A DNA stretch of 64,000 bases from Phylloscopus collybita (GCA_027886175.1 JAJNNQ010000013.1:5351501-5415500), one strand, 5' to 3'. Shown: positions 35,610 to 49,500, numbered from the stretch's first letter. Notes: generated by a model not told the origin, from the sequence alone. Numbers and translations: made by a program.

Positions 35610-36568
35610 TTGGTTTTTATGATAGTACTGGGTTTTTTCTTTGTTTTAAACCAACTATTTTTAGTGTTCATCTAGAGGGTAACAACTTTCTCCTTGTTGC
35701 TAAAGCAGATGTGGATAAAATAGCCAAGCTGTTATCCCACAGCTCATTAGCCAGTGGGAATACTCTCGTGGAAGGAATGACAGCCTTAGCACTCAGGCCC
35801 AGCTTGCTTACAGTAACTCAGGTAGGACACTGGGTTCATGTCTTGAAGTTAGAGGTAATGGCTGAAGCAGAATTGCCCTGGGCCTCCCTTTTTCCACCTC
35901 TATGTCAGCAGCTAAGAATATGTGCCAAAGGGACAAAAGCCACCCATCAGAATTTGCAAATAGAGACTACATAATCCATTTCACCTTTCCCTCTTACTCC
36001 TGCCCCCCAATGTCTGGATTTTGAAAAACTGTGTTCATTTTGCCCTCCTCACAAAAGGTGACCCAGGTTGAAGCAGGATGAGAGAGCTCTGCTTCAGCTT
36101 GAGATTGACACCCGTGGTTCAGTTGGGGGTTAAAGAACAGGCTTGTCTGCAGCCATTGAGTACAGCTCCAGGTCTGAGAGAAAGGGCAGATTGCATTTCT
36201 GTGTTCCCTTGGCAAAGTGCTCTGAAAACCAGGAAAGTTTCCAAGCTGTAACCACGTTAGTCTGTGGCAGCAAAATCTTGCCCCTTTCCTCAATTAGTTT
36301 TGAGATCATCGTGAAGAAATCACATCGTGGTAAATCCTTTTTCTCCCTAGAGGAAACAACTCTTAAATGTATCTATTTTCAAATACTAATGCCAGACTTC
36401 TGTGAGGATTCAAGAGGGTCCAAGTGTTTTGAATTATTATTTGTACAGAGACATAATCATCATTTTAAGCCTTCAAGGACACCCTTACCTCTAAAAGGAG
36501 TAGTCTGAGCCTGGCCTGATTCTTAAATGAAGTCTTAAGTAAGGAGAGCCAGGAGTGACTTGCAGCAT

Positions 36569-36626
36569 CTTCAATATTGTGAGTTGTCATCCTTCAAGGC
36601 TACTTCAATACTGTGAGTTGTCATCC
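36569..36626 (+). repeat. Partial tandem duplication, period 34 bp
   Basis: A 24-bp block, CTTCAATA then TTGTGAGTTGTCATCC, occurs at 36569-36592 and again at 36603-36626 with one T/C difference. Confidence 0.85.
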
Positions 36627-37469
36627 CCAATAGTAAGAGTCTGATGGGAAGTACAACTTCATTATAGTGTTCTTGTTTTATAAAGACCCTCTCAGTTTTG
36701 TCTTAGAAAATATGCAACCTACCAACACGGAGGACTGGGGGGAAAAAAAGCCTTTTTTAAATGATAGCTCTAGTGTTTTGGTTTGAATGTGTATTAGAGA
36801 AGAAATTATAATAAGCTGTCATACCCCAAGGTGCCAAGTTTAGAAGGGAAAGCAGCTGAGATTTAGAATACACTGGAACAAAATTATTTCATGGATAAAC
36901 ATCCATCCCCCATGGCATTATCTCATTGTTGAGAAAGAGTGGTTTTCCTTCCCAAATGATTTCTGTAGCAATCTACATTCGATACTTATATCTTTGTAAT
37001 GGTTTTTAAATAAGATCTCCTCCCCTACCTTTTGTGTGGGAGTAGTAGAATAAATGCATTTGAGAAGACGTTGATAGTATGCACGTACGTCTTACATCTG
37101 CTTTAAAAATTAAAGTTATGTTAAGGAGAGGATTCCTCCACAGTATTGTAGTGTGACCATACAGTCTCAACAGGCTTTTGCTTTAACATTTTAAATTGTC
37201 AACAGACTGATTATTTCCGTACTGAAACATTACTGTTTGATCTTGCCTTAAAGCAAAGCTTTCAAATTAAAAGGCACTGTAAGGAATAAAAACATGAGAA
37301 ACTAGAAAATTTGGAATCTAATCTTACAAACCTAGGAAAAAGCCAAAATGAGTATTTAAGAGCTGTTTCTTTGCATACATGTACATAGTATTTATTCTGC
37401 CTTTATCCTCCTTTCTGCCTTCCAAGAGGCTTTAAGAATCACAGATCAGATGGTTTTGTTTGGGGTTTG

Positions 37470-37487
37470 TTTTTTTTTTTTTTTTTT
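37470..37487 (+). repeat. Poly-T tract (18)
   Basis: Uninterrupted run of 18 T residues in intergenic DNA. Confidence 0.9.
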
Positions 37488-40421
37488 GCGACTCTTCTCA
37501 CAAACCATACCCCTGTAGGTAATAAAATTTGAAAAAATTGGATCCTTTTCTACAAAGAGAAAAAGGGGCATGTATTGGCTCAGTTGTGTGTAAAATCATG
37601 CTAAACTGTTCTGAAAAAACTGCAAGACATCTGCATTTTATGATGTAGTAAATTTTTCCCCTTTCCTGCCCTTCACCTCAGTGGCGAGTTTCACAAGGAA
37701 GTCAAAGCTTGACCTCTGTTTTTAAAAGGACAATTGGAAGAATTTGCCTCTATTCTAAGCATTAATGTCAAGCAGTAGGCACAATAAACAACCTTTTAAG
37801 CATTTTGCATATTTAGTACTAATTTAATCTTCATTTATAAAAGATCATTAATTTGAAACAATTCCAGTTAGCTGCAGTGCAAGTGATGCACAGATTGCTA
37901 AAAGATAGAAGCATATTTGCAGTGACAGGGAGTGCAGGCATTCCTGTGGATCAGGAAATAGGGTATATGCTATCAAGCATCAGTGTGGTATCTCACTAAC
38001 ACCAGCTCTTACCTCCTGGTGCTTCTCACGTGATGCCAGACTGCTTTTGGATACGGCAATAGACAGAAGGAAACACTTTTTTGTACATTAATGATCTCAA
38101 AATACAAGAAAGTTGAGTTTAAGGGTTTGTTTCCTCACACATGTACCCCCCCAGTCTTTTGCAGGCAGCCCAGATCTACAAGCCCAGGTGCTATAAGAAG
38201 GCAGTCATCATCCTCTGCCTCCAAAGAGATATACTCTCTGATAATTTTTTTTTTTTTTTTCTGAATGATTTTGCTTGGTGGATCCAGTTCTGCAAACTGG
38301 GGAGGTGGTAGAAGGGGGAAGTATTTTTCCTCATTTCACATCAGCTGCATACCACTCTCACTTTTCCCCCTTCCTCACTCCCACATTTTTTTTCTGAAAA
38401 CCATAAAACTTTTTCTAGTCACTTCCTTTTTTACATCATTTCTTAAATATTCTATCCCACAAAAGAAATGAAATTGTTTCTAAGGGCTTCAAAAGAACTT
38501 CTGAAATATTCATATCATATTCATATAATCTGTCACATGTGTTTTTTCTCTGCAAACTGGAACAAGCCCTGGAAGCCTCCTTTGTCAAGTACATGACCCT
38601 GCCAACCTACTGAAAGTATTACTTTAGTGAGAAGTCTTTGAAAAAGCTCTTCTACAGGTGTGCAAACATAGGGACATCAAATGACTCACTGCTTTCAAGC
38701 ACCAGAGTGTATTTCAAAGAAAGAGGAAATACTTCTTCCCTGCAACATTCTTACACTTCAAGCCGTGTTACCTCGAATGTATTTTTGTACCCTTGTATCT
38801 TCCTTACAGTTCAGTCACACACATTCATTTTACTAGAAGTGCTTTATCTATTTATGGTGTGGTGCTACCTCAAATATCTTGGATACCTTCCACCACCGAG
38901 CCCTAATTTTGAACACTCAAAATTGGAAATAGAGGCATCAATTTTAGTGCGTCTCTATTACAAAGCTTTCACTTGAGGCATGGAGAGAACTGACAGCATC
39001 CATGGCAGAGTTCATTACACCCTGCCTGGGTTAGCCAGATGTTCTTCCAACCACAGGAAGCCATTCTTATCCTTTTGAAAAGTTCTTATTACATGTGAGG
39101 AAGATCATCTGTGTAATCTTTAGTTGCTTACCTAGTCACAAGAGAAGGCTGTCTAATCCACAATACTGCATAAAGGCAAATTGTGTCTTCCCTTAAACTA
39201 AGAGCAGAACAGCACTGGAAGGAAACAAAGGGAACATGTTTGGTGAAGAGCTTGTAAATGTCAGTTCCACCAACTTGATCCTGACTTGCAGCAAAGAGAG
39301 CAAGACTAATGAAATGCAGCTTTTCTAGCATAAAGAACAAGAGCTACATATTAAAGCTTGTTCTTGCATAAGCTTAAGGAAAATTTATTAGTCTTCTAAT
39401 TGGAACTGATTAAGCAATTCTGCTCATATGCAAAACAAAACCCACACTTCATCATACTCATTGTCAGTAGCATAACCCTGCAGAATTAAAAGGAGGCAAG
39501 ACTTCAGGCTCTTACAAAACAACAGCAGCTACAGGAAAACCCTTTTCTGCAGTCAAGTAGATTGGATGTCCACATAAGGTTCATAAGGTGGAGACAGCAA
39601 GCAGCTTGTAGCACTGTATTCTTACACTGCTTTTCAGAGATGCATATTTTCAAAACAAACCAAATTTAATTACAGGCACTCTCAGAGGCTTACAGGTTTC
39701 ACCTGCAGTCCTTCCTGAAGCTCTGGAACAGCTTTCCATGGCCACTGAAGAATGGCTCACTAGACAAAGGAGTGAGCTTTTGCTGAGACATTGCCAGCAA
39801 TACAAAACCTCACAGATAATGCCTGTGTAGCCTGCCCACAGAGAAGCTGTGGATTTGATCTCTCTGTACTGCAACATGTATAAAATGTAAACATAATACA
39901 ATATCCAAATGTGACAGTATTAAAATACTAGAATAATTCCAAAATACACATGCCCTTCATGAGATTTATCAACTGTGTGGCATATCTTTACTTTCACTGA
40001 CAAACAGCTTGCAATGAAAAACTGTGGTATGGATTTCCTGGACTCAAATCCCATCTTCTTAATTTAAATTATATTGGATAAACCAAACTAAGGGAAAATA
40101 GAAAGAATCTGTCAGCCACAGTATTAACAAGAGTCATCCCTTCTCCCTGGTTTTTGCATACTGTAAACTCAAATGATCACTTGATACAAACATTTTATCA
40201 GGATCACTGATCTGTGTTTATCTTTTAATATTTTTAAATTTTTAACTGGCTGCATAAGAGTCTTCAAATGCTCAATCAAGCCCAAACTGCTCTTAACATT
40301 CCTTGCTTTTATAAGTATTTCTGCTAAAGATCATTGTTGTATCTTGTATTAGCACTTCTGATCCTGATAGCTGAGCTTTAAAATTGCTGAATTCAGTAGT
40401 GGATGAGGAATTATGTGCTGC

Positions 40422-40439
40422 TTTTTTTTTTTTTTTTTT
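40422..40439 (+). repeat. Poly-T tract (18)
   Basis: Run of 18 T residues, then one C and eight more T residues. No adjoining retrocopy recognised. Confidence 0.9.
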
Positions 40440-41862
40440 CTTTTTTTTCAGAACTAACACACAGATATGCATACGCAGTACCTGCAAGGATAATTCTGGT
40501 TTCCAGTTGTGCTACAGGAAAAATGTATTTCCAGGCAGAGCAATAAATAAGTAAATGGAATCTAGTACCTTTAACAAACATTTTGCCTGTAACAAACAGG
40601 TTTGTACCAGTGGCTTGAAGAAATTAAAGTTACATGAGACCCAGAAAAATCTGTCTTCATAAGACAAAGGAAAAGTTTAAAACCCTGTGTTTTTATCCAG
40701 CGTGTTGAAATCTACTCTAAATAATTTGGACTTTAACTATTACTGCACTCTCAAACTTCATATTTTAACATTCATTAGGCAAAAATGCACTAAAAATGCC
40801 TTGCTACTCCTTTCCTCATTAAATAATTGTTTCAGTTTTACACTGTGAGGAGGTGCATGATTGCTCTCCTAGAGCTGCAAATGCTGGAGACATGATGGTC
40901 TCCAAATGAGCTTGTGAAAGGTCTCAAACAAGTGGTTCTCTATTCATACATTTTTGTGTGGCAAAATTGCAAAGATGGTATAAGCTGTCATTTTTAGAGT
41001 CAGCTTTGCTAGTACACACAGTGTCAGGCCAGCACTAGAAGAGCCCTGCCAAGTTGCCATAAATTGGACATATCCCGTCTCCTGGGGCTGAATCAGAACA
41101 AGTCTTGTTTCTGGCAAGGTATAAACTCATTTTTAGATTGTCTTTCCACATTCTTCACCATTTTATCAGCACAACTTGTAGGTTGCATAGCAACCTGCCT
41201 GTTTAATTCTTACTGGCAAAATCCAGATCAAAAGTGGAAGTGGTACCAGTGGAAGAACAAAGTTCTTTATGTTTGGGTTACAATGATCTGTTACACAAAC
41301 ATTCAAAGTTATGGTGAAGAGCAGCAGGGGAAAAAATAAACAAACACCAAACCATAAAAGCAAGACACCTTGCCAAGTTTCTATCCATTCTCACATTTTT
41401 TGAGAGGAAATACTTACAGATTTTTCCTCTCTCAATATTTCTTCCATATTTCATCTCTCCCTGCCAGAAAGATCAAGTAGCAGAGAGCAATTTCTTTCCC
41501 ATGAAGCTCTTTGTAATAGGTCACATCCCTGCAGCTCCAGACACAGAACTTGTGCAAGATGCCAAGGAAAGTGCTAACTGTGAATTTGTGCCAGTACATG
41601 TGACCCATTGTGATGCTCTTTTAGGACAGTAAAGTTTTCAAGATGCAGAGTACAGACCAAACTATAGAGCAATTATAAAAAAATTGTCCTTTTACCATCT
41701 GAGGTATCCACATAAGTCTGTGTTGTCATTCCAGCCTGGTGAGATCATCTGCAGAGATAATATGACCTAGAGGCTGCAAGATGGGTGACAGGCCTGGGGT
41801 TTAGATCTCTCCCTTGTTTCCTGTGATGAGACCAGAGAATTTAGTAAAAGCACTGTTTACAT

Positions 41863-41885
41863 ATGGTAGACTCACAGTCTACCAT
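41863..41885. repeat. Perfect hairpin, 10-bp stem
   Basis: ATGGTAGACT, a CAC loop, then AGTCTACCAT: a perfect 10-bp inverted repeat with a 3-nt loop. Function unknown. Confidence 0.85.
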
Positions 41886-42420
41886 CTACCAAACACTGTT
41901 ACAATGACCAAAATGTCTGGGGTTTTGTTTTTGTTTTTTAATTTGAAGAGTTACCAATTTTTTCACTGAGTACCACATACTTTAGAGATTCAAGATGCTG
42001 ATTTAACTCTCCCTACAAGGACAAATATGCTTTGCCTGAATCTAGTTCTACCACTTTGTGCTAATTTGTTTTATTTTTCATATTTGAAATAAAGAGTACA
42101 AGAGTGGTATGAAAAATCTACTTTTGCTTGGGAGTGTAGAGTAGGCAAGAACTAGTCTTGTATAATTAAGATTGAAAGTTCCTCACAGTCATTTTATAGT
42201 GTATTTCTACAGACACAAAATCCTTGGAGATTTAATACCATTCACAGTTTCTGATTTTGATATAAGTCCTTTTGATTTACTCACAGCACTAATTACAGTA
42301 CACCCAACTCTGTGACTGAAGCCAAATATTACAGCCCATGTGAATCTTGGCTGGAGTTTCACCTGAGTGATACATGAAAGGGGTGCAGAAACCAATGTAG
42401 AAGTAACAATGTGTTTGCTA

Positions 42421-42437
42421 TTTTTTTTTTTTTTTTT
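42421..42437 (+). repeat. Poly-T tract (17)
   Basis: Run of 17 T residues. Confidence 0.9.
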
Positions 42438-43182
42438 GCAACATAGAATAATTTATGGCCAGACACACTGGAATAAATCTTGTGTACATTTCTTACACTC
42501 ACTTTATCTCATACAAGGTCAGTTATCTGTTATAAGGTAAAGCAGTACTTTTTAGTAGTGATGGCACTAACAACTAGGAGCAACTTCAGAGCTGTGTTTG
42601 TGGAGTGCAGCTGGGTTCTGTGAGCCAGAAGAGTCCATTGGATCTGGCAGCTTGAATGGCCGTGGAGCATCATCAATATAAATCTTATTTTTGTAGAACT
42701 TAGAACAAGCCCTGTTATTACTTGCAACCACTGCATTTTTAGAATAGCAAAATGGTCCTTTATTTGTAGCTATTTGTATCATTTTGGTTACAAATCAAAT
42801 GTGATTTACTCTATTAATACTTAATTAATAACATAGTAGAAATTAACTATGGGATTTTCATTTCAATACTGTAATAAAGGGTTTGATATCTATTTCATGA
42901 CTTGCACAAGAGGAACTGGGGGAAGAAAAAAAAAGAGTTGTTGTTCTCATTGTATCTGCTGCAATTGTTATATCTGTTCAAAGTAAATTTAGGATAATGG
43001 CATTTTAATTCAATGGCCCTCTAAGGGTAAGAAAAATTCTGGGGCACTTCTATTTTGACTTGATCTTAAAGGACTCCATTTGCTTTGAAACAAAATGTAC
43101 TAATCTCAGGTAACCTAACCTTGAGAAGTTGCCAACTTTAGAACAAAATAAAGTACATGATGTTTCTGAACCTCTAAATGAC

Positions 43183-43262
43183 ACCCCATCACCCCCCACC
43201 CCCTCAAAAACCAACCAACCAACACAACAACAACAAAAAGCCCCCACCCCTCCCCAAAACAC
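43183..43262 (+). repeat. C-rich and ACC/CAA low-complexity tract
   Basis: Two clusters of C runs (CACCCCATCACCCCCCAC and GCCCCCACCCCTCCCC) separated by CCAA and CAA repeats. The minus strand is correspondingly G-rich. Confidence 0.85.
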
Positions 43263-43583
43263 AGGAGCAAACCCAAACCCACTCTAGAATTTCTGGGATA
43301 GAACCATTGTACAGAAACACATGCACAACTTCTTATAGGTCTCTTTGTCCTTGTGCAGATTAAACTCTTCACTGATTTTAAGCCAAACTTGTGTCATTTG
43401 TGTTCCATGGGAACTGACTGCCTTGACAGAAGGTTTTTAAGAAAACAAAATAAAACTAAATTTGTCTGGCTGTTAGTGCAAATGGCTTGATGGTGCTCTA
43501 ACAAGCACATTTACCTTCCATAGATATGAATGAGTGAACTGTTCTAGAGTTAACACCCTAGAATAGAATGTACAATACAATAC

Positions 43584-43605
43584 AAAAAAAAAAAAAAAAA
43601 AAAAA
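43584..43605 (+). repeat. Poly-A tract (22)
   Basis: Run of 22 A residues preceded by ACAATACAATAC. No retrocopied gene is recognisable upstream. Confidence 0.9.
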
Positions 43606-45373
43606 GGAAATCAGGATAGAGACTAATTTTAAGGCTATTTAAGCATAATGAAGATGTACTGAAAAAAAAGTACAGAGGAAAAAATTTGAGTGAGGTATTA
43701 AAGTGAACTATTTACAGATTTTAATAAATTTAGGTCAGTACACGTGACATGAGACCCTCAGTCTGTTTCATAAAAGTAAAACTGTAAATAACATCCAAAG
43801 ACCAGGAATTATATAAATTATGACACTGATTTTCCCTGAAGTGTTTCCCTAGATTGTCCAAACTACATTGCAAAGTCAATGTCCAAATAGTTTTAATTTT
43901 TACCATTGTATGAGGGCTAATTACATTTCCAAGGGAGCTACTGCTCTAGGAGTGGACAGGAGAAGGCAGACCTGCCAGCACAGACCATTAAGAGTCCTGT
44001 CTGAGCAAAGCCTATTCCTCTCAGAAGGCAACGAGGGTAGCTGGACATCTCAGTAAAGAGTTTGTTTACAGGAGTTTCTCATATGCTCAGAACATAAGCA
44101 TCAAGATGAAGAGGTCTGGGGATGAACACTTGAAAATGATTTCATTTCTACCATTTACAGGAACTTTGAGGATCAGAACACTCCAGAGTTTAATAACACG
44201 ACATAAAGCAGTGTTTTCTGTCTGGTGCTTAAAACTCAATTATTAATTAAAGTGACTATATTGCCTCTTCTAGCTGGAATGATTTGAAAATAATTTCTGA
44301 TTCACTGACCTTTGTGTTTAACCCCAGATATTGAATTTGGATGGTGCAATGTTTCATGTAAATACATTTCTCTTTTGCTTGATGATGACCTGTCCTTCTC
44401 CTTTCCAAAAAAAAAAATGGAAAACTTAAGATAATCATATCTTAAAAATACCTTAATTTGAATTTTATAAAAGCCCAGTATTGGTGCAGTGTAAGATTAT
44501 GCCAAAACTGACCACCAATTTGAAACAAACACAAGGCTTCGGGAAAAAAACCAAACATTTATGAGCACCCAAAGGTGACATGACAAGAACAAGCAGAAAT
44601 CAAAATCTGTTTTATACAGCGATATATGACAGGGAAACCAGAATGGCTGGTGAGACAGAATATTCTCCTTGGCTTTCTGCCATTCAAACATTTTCATTGC
44701 TGTAATAGGAGCTTTGCTGAGAATCTGCAATATTTTATTTTACTGTGAGCCTTACAGCATCCCTGACCAACACTCAGTTTTCTGTCCCAGCGAAGATCTT
44801 TGGCCCCTGTTAGAATACTAACACTTGCAGTTCAGCTTTGCACAGGGAAGGGTGAGCATTTGGCTGGGGTTACAACACGGTGACCACCAAAATTACTGTG
44901 CCAAAGGCTGACCTTGGGAATTTTTCTTGTTAGTGAAGCATGGAGGGAAGAGAGGAAATAAGCTCAGTGCCTGTTTTGAACAGGCAGAATGCAGAAGATA
45001 GGGACGATCTGTGGAAAACAACTTTAAACAATGTTTTGATTTTCAAACTGTAAGAATGGATTTGTTTCAACACACAGTTGTATGGATGTTGATGCCTTAG
45101 GATCTCACTGTGCACAGCGGTGAGTTTTCCCAGGGTTATTTTTGTCAAAATCAAATCCATGTTATAGTTTTAATAAATCTCTATTAAGCAGACTCTTAGG
45201 AGTGGATATTTCCAGCTAAAACTGAGAGGACACTCCACATTCATGGGAAGTGTGAAAGGATGCAGGTAAGACTAAAGACGAGCTTCTCTGTGTGCAGGAG
45301 TACAGTTCATTGCCTGCTCTCCTGTGGTAGTCACACTTGGTCTGTCAAACCTCCTCCCTTCCCTTCAAGGAAG

Positions 45374-45411
45374 GATTAAAATATTAAAGGATCCTCTTTA
45401 ATATTTTAATC
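45374..45411. repeat. Perfect 16-bp inverted repeat (hairpin)
   Basis: GATTAAAATATTAAAG at 45374-45389 and its exact reverse complement CTTTAATATTTTAATC at 45396-45411, separated by GATCCT. Sixteen uninterrupted base pairs with a 6-nt loop. Confidence 0.95.
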
Positions 45412-45863
45412 AGGTAATAGACAACACTGAAATAATCTGGAGCCTTTGACAGTCTGACAGACAAGATTACAGGTGGCAATTTAGCCCCAACAAATCACAC
45501 ACAGCAGGTGCATTCTGCTGTTTTTTCTGACACTAAGCACAAATCTCTCAGCTTCCTACTCTGTCAAAACATTGCAGAAGTTTAATTTTCCATGTTATGA
45601 AGGAGATCAACAAACACATTTAAATCATTAGCAGAGAGGGATCTATAGATGGAGAGTAGATTAAAACACATGTTGCATAACTAACCTCTAGGTTTCAGTA
45701 AATCTTATTCCTTAATAAGCAAAACAGAGCTGAAGATGAGTCTTTTGGCCAAAGCAAAGAGTAGAAATGTCAATGCTTCAGAGTAACACCCTGCAGGAGT
45801 GAAAGGATAACTTGGGATGGCCCAAAGGACCCAAACACCATGGGCAAGTTGGTTGGAGATCAT

Positions 45864-46520
45864 TGAGACATAGATTTTAAAGAATATAGGATTTTAAAGA
45901 AATTAAGATTTTAGTTAGAAATAAGCCTTATGGTTGTCGAAGTTAATTAAGAGCTTTGTAGTTAGCTAAGGAAGACTAAGCTTGAGTTAACTTTTTCCAA
46001 ATAACTGATTGCTTGTCAACCTTATGTTTGCTTAGCTATGCTTGAAACAATAAATAGAGAACCTGATAAATAGGTTTAGAGACACAGGACAATTACAGAG
46101 ACTCCCCAGTCCTGAAACTTATTGAAAGTCACTGTACCTAAGGAAATGGGAATCCTACCAACACCCATTTGTCACCATTTGCATTGAAAAGGTAGAAAGT
46201 TCAGGGCGATGAAGAGTCATTTTACTTCCTCATTTTAAACCCACTCCTCTTTAATGAGACCACCGACCCATTTCAAAGGATGAACTATGCATGCTTAATT
46301 GCTTTTTTGCTAATTACCATACGAAGCGGGGAATGGGATGTACCAAGGTTATGAATATGCATTTGTACTTTGGATATTCAACAGTTTTGTAAATAAAATA
46401 GCTTTGTGATTTTCTGGAAGGCGTGGTATGCTTTCGGGGAGCTACCCCACATGCTGCCCAGCGCTGCAATAAACATACACTTTCTAACTTTAAACTGTTA
46501 GAGAGTTTTTGTCCATCTCA
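45864..46520 (+). mobile_element. Probable solo LTR (ERV), about 657 bp
   Basis: The 3' third has LTR features: GGGGAGCTACCCCACATGCT followed by AATAAA at 46468 and a short U5-like GTTAGAGAGTTTTTGTCC. With the boundaries chosen it starts TGAGA and ends TCTCA, a 5-bp terminal inverted repeat. No target-site duplication or internal retroviral sequence is visible, so the boundaries are tentative. The end resembles avian ERVL-type LTRs from memory. Confidence 0.6.
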
Positions 46521-49500
46521 GTTGGATATTGGTATTAGATCGATATTCATATTTTTAATAAATCATCATGACTGTCCTCATTGAGGTGCTCTGACTGCAT
46601 CACTGCCCTCATCTGTCAGAGCACTGTAATTCAGCTGTATCTGCCACCAGGCACAGCAGTACTACAAGGTCTGCATTCTTTTTTTTTCCATGAGGCATTG
46701 TGGTCAATCTGAAATTCTACACTGTGCAGAAAAGGTGCATTTCTGATAACAACGACAATTGCATATCTGAAAAGAAGAAAACCTACAAACCTGAAAATTA
46801 CTATCTGCCCCAGGTAAATATGGAAATCCTGGGTAGCAAGCTGTATAAAAAGGGAGGAAGAAATGAGCTTTTCCATAAATTCCTTTCTGGTAAGCCACAT
46901 CTTTGTAAACAAAGGTACAAGAAGGTGCACAATTCATTAGGATATGTAGCCATTTAGTGGCACATAACTGTCAGAACACTGGAAAACGCAAATCACTGCA
47001 TGCTACTACACCTGGAGCACTGTCATCAGCACCCAATATTGAAAATAGTCATGCTGCAGTGAAATGCTCTTTAATAAGCCACTCAATGATGTGAAGCCAC
47101 AAGTGATGTGAACAAACACTGCAAACTGCATTTTTGTGGTCACTGCAAATTTTGACCCACTGCAAATTTGTGGGTCATCAAAGAGTTTTTCTGATCAATA
47201 AAAATAATAAAAATTTTTGCCAACATGCCTTAGGTATATCCTACCACACAGAATTCACCATGTGTCAGGCAGCACCATTCCCTAGCAACATCAAGTGTTA
47301 TTATTAGCATCCTGAGACCCAAGGTTATTAGTGGGCTGTGAACTCACAATACTCAGAAGATAAAACCTCTAATACTTTTATTGCTCTCATTCACCAGCTG
47401 GTGTTTTAATCATAATATGTTGTCTCATTAAAAATCATTACATTAATTCTGTGTATGATTAGAATCCACAAAGCCTGTTGCCAGCTGCCTTTAAAATAAG
47501 AGGAGATCAGCTTCCTGTAGTCTCAGAGTGCTTTGGGGTTTATGTTAAAACCTTTTTTAAGGAAAGGGTAAAAAGAAACAGCAGTACATATGAGGGTTTC
47601 CCCCTAAGGTAGAAACAAAGCCTGCATAAACAAAGGTCTAAGGTATTAAAGTGGGTTGTGTTCTGAAGCTGGCTTTGTACAGTTGCAGATGGAAGGCAGG
47701 CAGACAGTCCAAGTTTTAGCTTTAGCCACCAGGCTCTGAGCTCCCAGCTCAGTGAAGCATTTTTGCCCCATTTCCTCCAAGGCAGCAGTGTCTCAGCCTT
47801 ACTCTCAGAAATGCTTCATGCTTGGCTGGTATTTGCTATGTTGGACCCACACACCCACTAGGAAGTTTTTGAAAGTTCATTAATTAAGAAAAAAAAAAAA
47901 TAAGAGCATTGTTGTAGAATAAAATCCTTCACTTGCTGGGAAAGCAATTGGGAACTGCACCCATCTGCTCCACAAGCACATGGAGCAAGGGACACCTTGT
48001 GCTCTACCTTTTGCTGCATCAGATACAACGTGGATGGACTGAGAATCGATACTGGGTCCATCAGCCTTCAAAAGGAAGCACCACGGCCTCCTCCCAAAAC
48101 TCTGAACAGAACCATGAGGCAAATAACAGTGCCTCAAGTCTTGGTCAGGCAGGTAGAGGAAGTAACCATGACTCAAACCATCTCAGAACCTTTTGCTTTG
48201 AGAGATCAGTGAGTGCACAATGAGTCTCAGCCCTGCCATCCCAGTACCCATGCATGGTCGTGCTCCAGTGACAAGCAATAGCTGTCAGACTGATATATGG
48301 CCAGGCTCAGACATTCACACAAACTTCTCCTTGCTGGCACAGACCAAATAGCTGAAATCATCATACATCACTGTTTTGCCAGATCCCTGCCAATACAATC
48401 CCACCAAGTAGTATGGGTGGTATTTGTTTGCATTTAGAGACATTCTGAATCTTATCAGCCACAGCATTTCTTACTACCAAGTCTTCCTCTCCACTCTTGA
48501 TGTTTAACATTTTCATTTTGTCTTCTTGAAGTACCAAAAGTATTCAGAGTGAGATTTCTTTGGTTTTATAGTTTTTCTTTGAGGCTCGAACTCACAAGGC
48601 CCATAGTATGTGGTTCATTGTCAATCTCTCAATACAAACTACAGGGTTATAAATTTCCCTGCAAATGAAGAATGTTGTCCCCTGGGAGTTTCTAGAGCCA
48701 GAACAAGTTGATCTCAGTGCAATTCCAACTAATCCTGTGTTTGAAAATCAGCTGGAAAAGAAGGTTCTGGTTCACCCTCAGTACCAGTCTCATCTTCATG
48801 TCCCTTGCTCTGTCATTGAGCCTTCAGCAGAAATCTGGTGATGTTTCTACATTAGCTGGCCAGCCAACCTCCTATTCAGCATGCAGCAGAAACTTTCCAA
48901 TTAGCAGCTATTCTTCCACTGTAGTCTATACTCTAAGAGTTCATTATTCTAAATTTACCTACAAATTGGACAGCCCTCTTTCTACATGTAATCAGGCCAG
49001 GTACCAACATGTCCTTAACCCTCCCTCATCATGATGAGTAATCATCATTACTGCTCATTAATTTTCTTCTTTGTTGTTGTTATTATTCCAGCTTCACAGC
49101 CCTGGATTGATGTTGACCCAAACAACTTCAGCTGTACACCTCAACCCCTGTATGTCTACTCTACAGTGTCAGTTTACAGGGACATTTATATTCACATTTA
49201 TTTGTAATCCTCAGTCGTGTTCACAAAAGTATTATGTACCACTATGTAAGAACATCTGCAGAGAGGATTGTACAAACATTTACAGCTGAATTCCAGTTCT
49301 TCTTTTCTTTTGTATTTTTCTAGCTGGGACATGACAAATTTCTGTCTGAGGCTACATTTAAGAAATGGGAGCACCAGATATCTAAAACAGGAACTAAAGA
49401 CAAAAGAAGAAAACACATAATCTTCTCACAGGAGAATATTAAAATGACAAAACCTCTACAAAGTCAAAAATATTCCAGCATAAAATATAGTTTAAATATG

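Larger units (their letters stand above)
34506..45863. other. Intergenic, no gene recognised
   Basis: More than 11 kb of AT-rich DNA. From memory of human 2p21 the minus-strand 3' end of EML4 would be expected here, but I found no WD-repeat or acidic C-terminal EML4 sequence. Long A and T runs are common: T18 at 37470, T16 at 38245, T18 at 40422, T17 at 42421 and A22 at 43584. The plus-strand frame at 35582-35974 and the minus-strand frame at 42567-42782 have no supported identity. Confidence 0.5.

Noticed and set aside
35582..36508. Plus-strand frames at 35582-35974 and 36143-36508, considered as EML4 or novel exons
   Set aside because: EML4 should be on the other strand, and the peptides show no WD-repeat or other motif. 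The first frame starts in a T/G homopolymer.
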